Below, in pieces: positions 25,990 to 38,400 of a DNA stretch of 64,000 bases. This stretch comes from Paragordius varius (lineage: Eukaryota > Nematomorpha): the NCBI GenBank assembly GCA_964247055.1, contig OZ176053.1, positions 11,656,001-11,720,000 of the forward strand. Reading direction: 5' to 3'. Position 1 is the first letter of the stretch, and each line of letters opens with the position of its first letter. Below the pieces are notes generated by a model, which saw only the letters and a program-made list of their open reading frames with translations, was not told the origin of the DNA and made no database searches. Both the position numbers and the translations under genes were made by a program.

Positions 25990-27011
25990 GTGAACATACA
26001 AAGTTCTTCTCCGCGCCTTTTAACATAAATAGTTAATGAATTTTATCACAGTTACAATGTAAAAGGTCAAAATTTTGATCAAATCTATTCAATTTAAATA
26101 AAATATATTGTTTAATTTCAAAGAATTAAAAATAAATACAAATATGATTTTTGAATATTGGACTTAATTATCATATTTTTATATTAGTTTTTTTTAATTT
26201 AGTTAGATTAGCTTTTATCGAAAAAATGTGATTTCTAAAAATTGTGAGTTTTTGGCGTTTTGCTCAGATACCCAAAATAGTCTACATCTTTCATTTTTTA
26301 ACCAATTTTAATTTTAAATATTATATTTTGTTATTTATAAACTTTTTTGCATTAGAATGACGAATTTCATGGATTTGATTATGTTAGTGCTGATATATAC
26401 ATTTGAAGAACAAAAAATCAAGCCCGCTATTCCTGAATGTTGTGGAAAGCCAGAGTTTTGAATCCGGCAATGCAAATCAAACAATTATTTATAATTTTTT
26501 ATTAGTTTTACATTTCTTACTTATGACCGAGTGTATTTTACCTATAAATAAATTAATATTGATTCTTATTTAAAGTTTTAAATAACTATATTAATAATTG
26601 AGGCATGCGTGATTTATTAACCAATGATAAGCCAGTGAGTATTATTGCCTTTATAGCATTCACTTGTTAAATGTTATAATTTACTTCTAAAAGAAAAAAA
26701 TATATAAATATATCCAAACAAACTTTAAGCAGTTATGGTTGTATTAAGTTTCACCGATTTTAGCACTTCATCACCTTTATTTTTTGTGCAAACGAGTAAT
26801 TTTGGGTAAGTGTTGAATCTTTGATAAAGCTGTAAATAACCTACTGTTTCAAATGTTGTTTGGTTAACACGACTCATTAAACATTATATAGGAGCTAAAC
26901 TTTTTTATTAGGATAAAATAAAATATTTTTATCGCATGGTATTTTTTTTACAATGTATTTGTGACACCATTAAAAAAGTCATATGTCTCAACCCTAGGGT
27001 ATATTTAACAT
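25990..27011. other. Intergenic region upstream of PICK1
   Basis: AT-rich DNA with no exon seen. It should hold the PICK1 promoter and any 5' UTR, but I cannot point to sites. Confidence 0.35.
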
Positions 27012-28187
27012 ATGGAATTTGATTTGTTTGTTTGCGAAGATCGCCGTGGATTAAATATTAGTTCTGAATGTGTAAAACTGCAAAAAGATACAAATAATTT
27101 GATTGGAATTAGCATTGGAGGAGGGGCACCATTTTGTCCTTGCCTCTATATTGTCCAACTCTTTGACAATTCTAATGCCGCAGCTTGTGGAACTCTTATG
27201 TCTGGTGATGAAATTATCGCTGTTAATAAGCAATGTGTCAAAGGCATGTCTAAAGTAGAAGTTGCTAAACTAATACAATCCCTATCTGGCGAAGTTATAC
27301 TTAATTTTAATAAATTGCACGCCGATCCTAAGCAAGGTAAATCTTTGGATATCATTATGAAAAAGTTAAAACACAACATAGTAGAAAAAATGAGCTCATC
27401 CACAGCCGATGCACTTGGAATTAGTAGAGCCATTTTATGTAACGATATTTTGATTGCGAAAATGGAACAACTTCATTTATGTGAGCTTATATACAAAAAT
27501 ATTATTGAATACTTCATCAAAATTTATAAATCATTATTTTGCTGGTCCCAAAGTTTTAAGGAGCTGTCCGATATTTTTTATCGCATTGCTCAGAAAGAGA
27601 GTCAATTCAGCGCGGCTCAAGCTTTCAATGACATGGCAAAAGTTCATAGGAATATGTATAACTACGGGATCGATGTTTTGAAGAAAGGAAAAATTTTGGT
27701 TGGTGATTTGCGTACCTTTTCTAAAAAAGTTATCCCTGACACAAAATTAACAGTAAAAAAATATGCTGATGCTAAATTCGAATACCTCTCGTATTGTTTA
27801 AAGATCAAAGAAATGGATGATGAAGAATATACTTTTGCCGCTTTAAATGAACCATTGTACCGCGTAGAAACGGGCAATTATGAATATCGATTGATCCTTA
27901 GATGTAGACAAGAATCACGCTTGAGATTCTCCAAAATTCGTGGAGATGTTATGGAAAAAATTGAATTGTTAGAGCAAAAGTATTTACAGGATGTCGTTAA
28001 GCATTTAAGAACTTATTTTAAAGAACTACAAAACTACCATGAAAAATGTTTTTATGAAATGAAAAATCTATCCATATTCCCAATCGAAGTTGACATATCC
28101 ACTTCGATTGATGAAACTGTCGTTTCAAACAATACATTCCCAACTGAAGAAAATTTACCAAATGACAACATAATTAATTTAAATTAG
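27012..28187 (+). CDS. PICK1: PICK1: PDZ + BAR/arfaptin-homology scaffold
   Basis: One uninterrupted 391-codon frame aligns along its length with PICK1 (vertebrate form about 415 residues). The PDZ domain covers roughly residues 20-105, with carboxylate-binding loop LIGISIGGG and the segment CPCLYIVQLFDN. The linker DPKQGKSLDI follows, then the arfaptin-homology/BAR domain, about residues 140-360, with MSSSTADALGISRAILCND, KFEYLSYCLKIKEMDDEEY, PLYRVETGNYEYRLILRCRQ and the end motif FPIEVD. The vertebrate acidic C-terminal tail is reduced. PICK1 binds PDZ ligands such as AMPA-receptor tails and PKC-alpha and senses curved membranes (family knowledge). It has no intron, although its neighbours have many and vertebrate PICK1 is multi-exonic, so a retrogene or intron loss is possible. 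AATAAA at 28342 is a plausible poly(A) signal. Confidence 0.95.
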   Translation: MEFDLFVCEDRRGLNISSECVKLQKDTNNLIGISIGGGAPFCPCLYIVQLFDNSNAAACGTLMSGDEIIAVNKQCVKGMSKVEVAKLIQSLSGEVILNFNKLHADPKQGKSLDIIMKKLKHNIVEKMSSSTADALGISRAILCNDILIAKMEQLHLCELIYKNIIEYFIKIYKSLFCWSQSFKELSDIFYRIAQKESQFSAAQAFNDMAKVHRNMYNYGIDVLKKGKILVGDLRTFSKKVIPDTKLTVKKYADAKFEYLSYCLKIKEMDDEEYTFAALNEPLYRVETGNYEYRLILRCRQESRLRFSKIRGDVMEKIELLEQKYLQDVVKHLRTYFKELQNYHEKCFYEMKNLSIFPIEVDISTSIDETVVSNNTFPTEENLPNDNIINLN

Positions 28188-28605
28188 TATTATTTATTAT
28201 TTCGTGCAATTCCTAAACTAAATAATGTCCTAAAGTGTAATATTTTCGTTAAATTTTTTTATTTACCATTAATTTATTTCTTAAATCGTTTTGATTATAA
28301 AGTCCAAATTGAACACTAGTTATATTTCTAAAAGTGTAAACAATAAATAGTATATATTATTTATATTACGGATATACATTGGTATTACGATTTATTTTAA
28401 TTCCGCGGTCTCAAATCGTTTTCGAGTTAAAAAATTTCTCAATGCATTTTAGATTAAAATTACATGGAAGGTTTCTATCTTTTCTGCAATATACCGAAAA
28501 GTGTATTAAACAGAATATTATATCAAAGACTTTTTCTGTATAATTCGATGCCTGGGGAATTATATTGCACAATAAATATTTAATGTATTTCGAAATTTTA
28601 TATTA
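28188..28605 (+). other. PICK1 3' UTR and flank
   Basis: AT-rich, with AATAAA at 28342-28347; no other feature seen. Confidence 0.45.
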
Positions 28606-29160
28606 GACTAGCGTGAATTTGGTGCTGCTGCGCAGCCCGAGGAAGTCCTTCGGACTTCCGGGAGGGGGGGTTGCTATTCGAAAAAAGGGACAATAAAATG
28701 ATCCACATATGTGGATAATTTCGAACCATTATTTAATAGCTATGATCTTATAGGAATTTCAAAACGGTGCATTCATGCTAATATATTGTTTAGCGAAAAA
28801 TATAAAAAATTTTGTGGACTTAATTTTTTTGAAAAAAATGGCATTTTACGGGGGGAGCGGGTTTAAAGATGGCTTAAATTAAGAAAGCGAGCCGACTATG
28901 TTCGGCGCAATCGATAATAAGTAAACAAAAATCATATTTAAAATTAAATGGTCCGACACGATTTTTGTGGACTTAGTTTGCAAAAAAACCCTTTTTTTAC
29001 ACGGGGTGGGCCCGAACTGGGGGCCTAATTCGAAAAAAGGGCGAAGCATTTGTCGGGGCATTCATTAATGATTATATTTTTTCGACATTTGGATTTGAAT
29101 GGGTTTACCGGAAACAGATCACAAAGCCAGCATTTTCCATTTTTATATATATATAGATTT
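28606..29160. repeat. GC-rich dispersed repeat with hairpin, copy 1
   Basis: This stretch stands out by base composition. It contains a perfect hairpin GAAGTCCTTCGGACTTC near 28643-28659 and then a block with CCGAACTGGGGGCC and GGTTTACCGGAAAC, ending in a TATATATATAGATT tail. The part from about 28850 to 29150 is repeated in reverse orientation at 55069-55398 and 60012-60341. I cannot assign it to a family; a Helitron-like or other non-autonomous element is possible. Confidence 0.6.
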
Positions 29161-29635
29161 CATGCAACTTCAGCATTTTAGCATCAATTTTAAGTGAAGG
29201 AGGGAATTGTAACAAATTCCAAAAATTAAAATTGTAAGGGCCAATATAGAAATTTTTTTGAAAATAAAGCAAAATAATTAATTTTTGGTTGATTGCCTAG
29301 TTTTTTTCCCACGCTCTGAATTTTACATTGTCATGTCAACTTTTCAACACTCACAATCTTGGGCCAAAATAATAGCATATACATTTTTACGGAAAACATT
29401 ATAAAGACCAAAAACTATATTACCCGAACATGGTAAACATGACTGTATAATTCATTATATGTATTGGCATTATTTGGGTAAACATTGTTTTATAAATATG
29501 AATTAATGTGCTCGGATTGGCGATTTCGATTTTGCCAATTATCAAACTATTGCAATATTTTTAGTTTATAATAGTTCCAAAAAATAACACTTATCTTTAT
29601 TTTATTATCTACGAAAGCTTTTAAATTTTTATCCA
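29161..29635. other. AT-rich intergenic DNA
   Basis: No recognised feature. Confidence 0.35.
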
Positions 29636-29666
29636 TAATTCCCTATTTTGTGTCATTGCGTTATTA
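29636..29666. repeat. 31-bp direct repeat, left copy
   Basis: TAATTCCCTATTTTGTGTCA and the following 11 bases recur exactly at 30754-30784, bracketing the zinc-finger element. It is best read as a long target-site duplication. Confidence 0.85.
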
Positions 29667-30753
29667 CATAACCAAGGATTGGAACTGGCTCATCGATATA
29701 GATCGGACGGTGTGGTTATATTCGGAAGGAAATGTCAGGAACTTAGTGATCTCCAGAAAGCTATCCAAGCAGCCCCACCGATGAAACTTGCGACAGATGG
29801 AGGCGAAGAGAAAAAGGGACCCTGATCCAATCCCCACAAATGTAAAGAGGATCAAAGTTAGTGGGCCAGTTAAGTGCCAAGAAACATGCCAAGTAGTATT
29901 CTCTAATAATAAAAAGTTAAAAGACGCGTCTCTCTCTATCATAAATCAAACACCTCCCAAAGTCTAAACCCCCTTGCATGCAACATCATGGGCTGTGCAA
30001 AGGGGTTTAAAACTAAGGGCTGGCTTACCCGCCACGAAAGGTGTGCCATGGAATCGTAACGACAGTCAGGCATCTTGCCTCAAGTAAATCCTTTCTTACA
30101 GAAGTCGATCACTATCTCACTCCCAAAAACGGCATTATGGAAACTCCAATTTCTTGAAGATGACAAATACTGTTGTCCTGTTACAAATTGCATCAGACAA
30201 TTTGGCACCTACAAGGGATTGGAAAACCATGGTTACCGATTTCACCAAACCTCCATCAGAGCTATCAAAGGGGGGGTGCATAGCGTAGGAGACTGTATGA
30301 AATTATTATCATTTATCATTACCATTATTTTTGTGTGAGTGTGACAAATTAAAATATCTTTAAGGCAAATCGGGGGGAAGAGTTGTCATCGAAGGACCGA
30401 AAAGTAATTATCGATATGAACGGGTAACTGTCACAACCCCAGATATCCATATTGTGTTCTTAGTTTCCTAAGAAATAAAGATCTCCACACACTCTGCCAA
30501 GAGAGTATGAAAAAGCCTTAGAAGGATCTTCATAGATATGGCAATCTATGGACTTGGCACACAGCCGAAGAAAGCAGGATGTGATTATATATGTGCACAA
30601 CCTATCACGCCGAGTACGGTGGCCAGACCGTATAGGCAAATAGCTAGTACAGCTCTATGGCCTTGCAAACCATTTATCTTGGGCAATCAACTCTCCGTGT
30701 CTTCTGCAAGAACGGTAAGGTTACGAAGATCACACCGCATTCTTATGTATCCT
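29667..30753 (+). mobile_element. Zinc-finger non-LTR-like element, internally deleted
   Basis: An 1,087-bp insert between perfect 31-bp direct repeats, more GC-rich than its surroundings. From ATG 29797 a short basic frame (MEAKRKRDPDP, then C-x3-C) runs to TAA 29967. A second frame holds CNIMGC...GWLTRHERC. A third encodes a canonical C2H2 finger, C-x4-C-x12-H-x4-H (CPVTNC...LENHGYRFH), near 30168-30243. Two or three N-terminal zinc fingers are typical of R2/NeSL-clade LINEs. No reverse transcriptase follows; about 400 bp of apparent 3' UTR does. This fits a short internally deleted, non-autonomous derivative, now frameshifted. A decayed zinc-finger gene fragment is the alternative. Confidence 0.5.
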
Positions 30754-30784
30754 TAATTCCCTATTTTGTGTCATTGCGTTATTA
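30754..30784. repeat. 31-bp direct repeat, right copy
   Basis: Exact copy of 29636-29666. There is no mismatch between the copies, so the insertion is fairly recent even though its reading frames are broken. Confidence 0.85.
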
Positions 30785-32459
30785 ATATTATTGGTGTAAA
30801 TATTTAATTTTCGGCTCAAGTCATTTTGATTGTTTTCATTGTTGTTGAGCTTAGCTGAAGGCATGTGACAGGTGATTAGATTCCCATGTAGATATTTTTT
30901 AATTTCCTTTGTGTTTTTAAATATTTTTGGTATTCCTGGACCACATGTAAGAAACTAGAAATATTGATCGACATATTGATCGACTTACATGTATGATGTG
31001 TGATTTATCATCTTTGTAGTAAATAGAATTATTTATATTTAATATCGAATTCCTGTCTTTTCTCAACACTCTAAATGGTTAAAATATATGAAAACATGCT
31101 AAAATTTAAATCCTTTTACCCAATTAATTAATACAGCCAAGTGATCCAAAGTATCTCTCATTACTGTATTTTTCTAGTTCTGATTTTTTTACTCTATAGT
31201 TATTATCAAATTTATCTGAAGAATAATGTCTTTTAACCCTATTTTATAACATAAAATATATGATCTAGAAGAATTGTCTGTTTTTTATATTTGATAGTTT
31301 TATGCAATATATGGGACAAAGATTCATTTTATCGGCTAAACAGTTTTTTTATTGGCAAGTAAAGAAAAAATTTTATCTTAAGTTTGTAAATATATTCGTT
31401 TTTACTTATGTAATTGTGGATAAAAAATTTTTTGACTGTCGATCAAATTAGAAATAGGAAAAGACGCATTTAAAAACGGGTTGCACTAAACCAATTTTTA
31501 AACCATATATTAAGGATATGCGTGTTTCTAAAAAGTATATTTGTCTCCGGTATAAATGAGAACACCCGGGTTTTTATTCCTCGGACTGATCCTAAGACCC
31601 TTTTTTCTAAAAAGGGGTTATATATTTATAAATTTAAAATTTGATTGAAATAGACATAGCAGAAAATGTGAGATCAATTTTTTTTGGGAATAGCTATTGT
31701 AAATTAAAAAACCGTAATAAATGAATTTTTAAAACAAATTAGGATGTTTGATATTTTATTACCCCTTCATTTAAATTATTTATTATGTTTTAGCCAATTT
31801 AACAAGGTTATATTAATACGTTTCCCCTGAATTTTACATTCGTAAGGTAATAATTTTGTAATCAAAGGATGTTTTTTAAGCTAATGAAATATAATAAATG
31901 AAGGAGCATTAATATAAGTAATTTTAACTTCATCATATTGGCATTATAGAAATAGAACAGTAATTAATTGCGTTTGCGATGATAGTTTAGTTCCTTATTA
32001 CTGATTTTTTTGATAACATTTTAATTTAATTCTCCGAATTTTTATATTGATCAATCATTAATAGTGTTCAGGTATACCTGATCTTAATTTGATTTCCGGT
32101 TATTTTGGATGCTCATTACCTTTACGAATAACAATAATAGAATAATTTTACAATTAATATTACCTTTGTAACGAAACAAAACAAAATAATTTTGTTTGTT
32201 TGCATATCAAATTTTTTTTGACTTACTCATTGAGTATAACATATAACATACTATACTACTAAAATTTCTTATAAAGCGCCTGCTGATATTGCACATTTCG
32301 TCAAAAACATCAATACATCGTTTCATGTTGAATAGACCCTTGCTAAAAACAAGGTACAAATTCTTGGAAACTTCGTGTTTAATACATAAAAAGGTAGTTA
32401 TATCATTGATAATATATCATTTAATTTTTTTTATACGTACTTTTAAATTTTTTTGGCCA
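30785..32459. other. Intergenic DNA upstream of glycoprotein gene
   Basis: AT-rich; no coding exon or classifiable repeat seen. Confidence 0.35.
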
Positions 32460-35400
32460 ATGTTCTTTAAAAAAAATTTATTCGATCTTCTATTACTTAG
32501 CATTATTATCAATGCTGGAGTATTCGTTTACTGCGGTATATAATAATATATATATATATATATTATTATATATATAAGCTATGACTATTTTAATCGGTGT
32601 AAAAACTATTGTCAGGAAAAAAACTCAGTCACATTGAATCAATACATCTAAGCAACAATATGCCACAAAAAACCCTAATAAAAAAAATTATAAAATAATC
32701 ATCATTCGTAAATTGTACATACCATAAACAAAAACGATATATATCGTTTTTCACTGTGCCAAATTAAGGGTCATGTAGAAGCAAAAAATTTTTTACATTT
32801 TAAATATGGCCCTAACAATTATACAAAAAAAGATTTTTTATAAAGTTAGCATTATTCTCATAATGACTGAAAAATATCAATATTAATTTTTTTACAATAA
32901 AACGGATCATGTTTAAAAGTATTTATTGACTCGGAAATAGACTTAGATGGGATTAACTCAATTCTAAGATAATGCAAAGTAATGATTATAGCCTATAAAT
33001 ATTTTATTCATGCAGTGCATAATTTGGTTAAATTTCCTAAAAGTTTTTCACCTTTCAAACTTTCTTTTTTGGCTGTTTTGATAAAAATATCTACTTTTTT
33101 AAGAATACGAGATCTTTTGTTTTTCCTGTATTACCAGTGCCATATAAATACTCCTTTAAACCAGGAGTAAGTAAAGGCCTGCAAACAAACTTAATAAATC
33201 GAATTTTTGAAGCAAAAATTTTTTAAATACATATATAAAAAGTCCCGCAAATCATTTGTACGACCCAATAAATACGTTGTAAAAAAAAATTTATTAAAAA
33301 ATTTCTATAAACTAATAAAAAAGCGATATATATAGCTTCATTTAACTTTCTATTTACTGGATATAAATATTTTACATTGTTTTAAAAGCTAACTAATATA
33401 TTTTTAAAAAGTATCCGATCAAAAAATCGACATGGATTTATAATCCGATTAAATAATATTTAAAGCAGAACTTAATTTATATATATATATATATATATAT
33501 AATATATCCAATTAATAAAGATCTGAAATGTCCGAAAGGAGAGGTTCCCGAATATTACCATGAAATAGTATCATATTTATTATATTTTATATCAAATTTA
33601 AAAAGATTTATTTAAAGTTTAAATTTGAATTAATTTGGTTCAAATGAATGTCAATTCATCGGCAAATATGTTATACATTAAATAACCTATTGTTTTAGAG
33701 AGATGCATCTTCAGTGGATCCAGAAAACCTGTATAATTTTGAAGAGGTAAAAATTATTTTAATTATTAATAATTAATATAGAATCTTAAGCTTTTAACAT
33801 GTAAAAATTATTTGATTTTGCTAAAGACTATCACATCTGTCAGTTCCACCAATTTTAAATACATATGGCGTTTAATTAAAAAATATCTGAGGCAGATATT
33901 ATTAACGACGAATTCCATTTAACATTACATTTAGCGCTTTAATACAAATTATTTAAACACGTCCTTATTTTCAAATTGGGGTAGTTTACAACCTTAGGCC
34001 CTTTTAAAACCGATTGAAAAATTTCAAAAGTTAGCACTTAACATAGATGTACCAAAATATAAAAAAAGTATCCGAAAAAAAATAAAGATTCAGACAATTA
34101 TTTTATAGCTCTCTAAAACCCAAACCTTTAAAATGAAGTCATAAGTCAAAAAAATATAAAGATTTATATTATTCAAAACCAAATTATTTTAAACTTCTTA
34201 TTATGTATTTTGCAAAATTTTGTAATATAAGATTTATTAACCTTAAAAATTTTATAAATTAATTACTGTAATAAAAAAAATAATATATTTGAGATGAAAA
34301 CTATTGGAATATTATTGTGTTATTAATATTTTACATATAAAGTGTAATATTATATTAACACTTTACAATTTAGAGAAACAGGCAATCTTAGATCCACTTT
34401 AAATTTATATTAAAACTGCTAAAAGTTAAAGTCCCAATTAATCTTATATGATATTATAAATTATATTAGGTCCAAGTATCCAATTATAATTTATTGTGGA
34501 TAAAAACTCTATATAAAACTAGTTTGACGCCATTTTTATTTTAATTTTGGCATGATATCGTGTTTTTTAAAATCTAAGACCAATATTACTAGTGATCTAT
34601 AAAAATAATAATTATTAATAACGACATAAAAAATATTTGTTTTTGATTAAATGCACGCATGTCATGTTGTCTACATTTTGTCTTATCCATATGGAATTGA
34701 TTCGGCTGGATAAATTTTTATGTAATTTCAATTGAAATGGTTTAAATGATATGAATTTTTTTATCGGGCTGGTGTTGTGTTAACTACATCAATTAGTATC
34801 AAGGACTGTAATTAAATATATGACTCTTTTGCTGGATAAATAATTTTTTATGTTCAAATCATTAATTTTACAACCAATTTGGCTAATAATTTACTTTCAT
34901 TACGGATTTAAGAGTTTTAAATTCCGTTTAAAATTGTATAGAGTTTTACATCAATAATTTATTTTTTTTAAACGCTTTATGTTTAACAACCCACCAAGAA
35001 AAATTAAATAATTAGGCAACTATTAAATTATATATTTGTGTTGTGTATTAACATATGTTAAAATTTATTAAAATTATTATCAAAATATTAGATGTTTACT
35101 TATCCAAATTGTAAGACCGTTATATTAACACATGCCCCAGCTATTATGAGTGTGCATCGTGTTAGATCCAAAAATTTTCCTATTGTAACAGATGATGTAG
35201 ATAATGATATTCTAACTCGTTGGAAGAAATATAATGGTTAGTTGATAATTCCCATCGTATATTTATATGTAATTTTATCAAAAAAACGTATAAAATAATA
35301 TATATAGTTAAAAAATGACATATTATTCGGGGGGCCTTTTAAGCAAAAAAATGAGACCGTAAAAAAAACTTACAACTTAATATAAATCCAATTATTGGTA

Positions 35401-38400
35401 ATTATTCTGTTATGAGACAATTCAAATTTAAAATTTGATATATATTAAAAATGTAACTTGCAAATGATTTAAAAGCTATTGGAAATTTTTAAAGATTATT
35501 GATCATTTTTTTGTAAGCCGGTTGCACTAAAAAAAAGATTCGCCTTTTTGAGACCATTAAAAAATGTATTTTTATTTTATGACAGGGAAAGTCTATGCAA
35601 ATTTCAACTCATTATGTTATTCAAGCGATATTGGTGAACGAAAAATATATAGATCTAGGGATAAATCATTCAAGTATACATTTTTGGTTATATTATTAAC
35701 ACAATTCACACGAAAATAACCTAATGAAAAATATATTGTGATTATAGCGGTGTTTTGGTTTTGGGCCATATGAGCCAAATAGAATAAATTATATTTATGT
35801 GTTTTGCTCCTTATTTAATTGCAAAATTTGATTACATTATGCTAATTTTTTGATAAAAGTTTAATGCCTCATTCCAAAGAAAATTTAAAATACCATATCA
35901 ACCAAACCAAAACTATTAAAAAAATTTTAAAGTGTAAGGTTTGAAAGTGTCAAATTTTTCCCCTCTAAGTCATGAAACAAAAGCAAACGCCAAAATTGAG
36001 CGATAACAATAAATTTATATGCACCAAAACATAAAAAAATAATTATTAGAAATGTATTTATTTCCAGCAATTGACTCGTATTTTATGTAGTATGGAGACG
36101 ATAAAAACACGACAAAACATATTCCTTAATATAATTTGATGTTGCTGAATATTTATATAAGTAGATTTTTGCCGAAAATATAAATCAAATGACGAACAAA
36201 TATTTTAGACCGAAATCTGAGATTATTGTAACGTTTAGCATTATTGAATAATTGTAATTTTGTATAGAGTTTTAAACCACTTTCAACACACCACCAAATA
36301 AACATCAATAAAATTTTAAATTAATGTTATGCCTCAAATGCACCTTCAAAAATATGTTTATTCATGCCATCTAGCATATAAAAGTTATTACATACCATTA
36401 TAGCATATTACAGTCATATATCCTTTATTTTATCAAAAATTTATTTTCTTTCGTTAAATCGGTATAAATATTTGTTGAAGAATGGAAAAAACAATAGCTC
36501 TATGGTATTACCAATATCACATCAAAAAAGTATAAAAACTACCATAGAGCTCTTGTTTGTTCCATTCTTTACCAATATTAACACCAAAACCAAAAAAAAA
36601 AATTATGATAAATTAAAGGATACATGACTGTAAAAGTGCACATCTGTGAAAAGAATTATATAAAAATATGGTGATATTAAAAAATTATACATTACAACAT
36701 TTACCTTTTTTAACATTACACTTGTTGTATTTTAAACCCGTTAACTATTATTTTTTACTATGTATCGTTAACTATTATTTTTTACTATGTATATATTCTT
36801 ATCAATTCAAAAGATTTATAATAAAATTGTTTTTTTGCAATATGTTGTTAAAAAATGAACCCTAAAAAGATGAAGTAGCCTAAAACACATTTTTTAAAAC
36901 TACGTGGTTTGGATATATTTTAACATGTTAACATCATCATTAGGTTAATATTAATTTTAAAACTTTTGCATATCACAAGATTTATTCCTGAAACATAATT
37001 GACAGTAAACCTTAAAATTAAATTACTATAAGATTCTTCCTTATATATTTTTATTTCAGAATATATATTTCATCGGGATATTTTATTAATAGATTGTGTG
37101 TTCCTATTTTATATTTATTTGGTTTTTCTTTACACATTTTTAGAAATTTGTTTCTTTTTCGTGAGAATGATATTATATATTCGAGTGATTGGAAAGATGA
37201 GTGGGATGTAAAGATTAATGAAAACGTTTATAACTATACGCTCAAACAAGAATATTACCAAAAACTACCATCAAAATTAGGTGATATATACTCCGAGTTC
37301 AATGTAAGTATCACACCATATTATCATGAGATAGTCAATTTATTAATTATTGCAACTCTAGTTTCATATAATAAAGAGTGTCCTTTAACACTCTAAGGTG
37401 GTCCTTAAACATTTCAAGTTAATCCTTGAACATTTCAAGGTTAATTTTGATTTAACCATAATTTTTGCATTTATTTTATTATTTTATTATTTATAAACCT
37501 AATTTTCTTTACTTATTATATATTTTTTCATTTAAAAATAAAATTTCTTCAAAAACCACTTTTCTGTTTCAATTTTCTAATTTAACAAAATTATAAACTT
37601 TTAAATGAATCAAAAATTGATAATAAACCAGAAACTTATATATATTTTTAATTACGTATTAAAATGTTATACATATCCAAAATAATTTTAAGAAATTAAT
37701 AAAGATATACGGTTTCTCAATTATAAAAAGTTGTAGTGATTTAAAATTTATGTTAAATAATAGAAAATAGGTTAAAAACGATAAATATATGAAAGATATA
37801 CGATTTGATTGAAAGTTAAAAGCGAAACAAAAAAACAAAGGACCATCTCGAAAGGTTCAAGGACAAACTTATAGTGTTCAATGACACTCTTGAGTGCAAA
37901 TAGTATAAAACTAAAACTTTGTTGTTAACGCTTTTTTGAAATGAAACAATTTCTGGATATATATTGAAATAAGCTATTGATAAATAATACCTTATGAAAC
38001 ATAAAATTGGATATTGTAGCATGGTAATTTAAAATTAAGTATGTCTTTAAATGTAAATATCATTTTTAAATTTTCCATTAAAAGATGGGAAAATTTTGGC
38101 CTCTAATATTAATAATGTTATTTACACTACAAAACCCTAGAACAATTTAAATTCACCCTTCATCAATTCAAATTTACCCTCAAAATACAAATCCCCAAAA
38201 TAAATTTGTTATTAATATTGTAAACTATCTATATTTTTTATGTTTTTAAAAAAATGTAATTAACACTTGAATACAACACATTCATTTTAGTCCTTCGATT
38301 CAAATTGGGGTAGTTAAATACCCCAGGCCTGTTTAAAATTAAATTCTTTTAAAAATATGGAAGGAATCGAAACCATGGCAAAATTTTGCACTTATATAAC

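Noticed and set aside
30075-30338. Host C2H2 zinc-finger gene
   Set aside because: Only one canonical finger is intact, frames change between fingers, and the whole segment is bracketed by a 31-bp direct repeat, which favours a mobile element.
36668-36865. 65-codon frame next to a MITE
   Set aside because: Composition is AT-rich Leu/Phe/Tyr codons with an internal short duplication; no acceptor/donor phase fits the surrounding gene.
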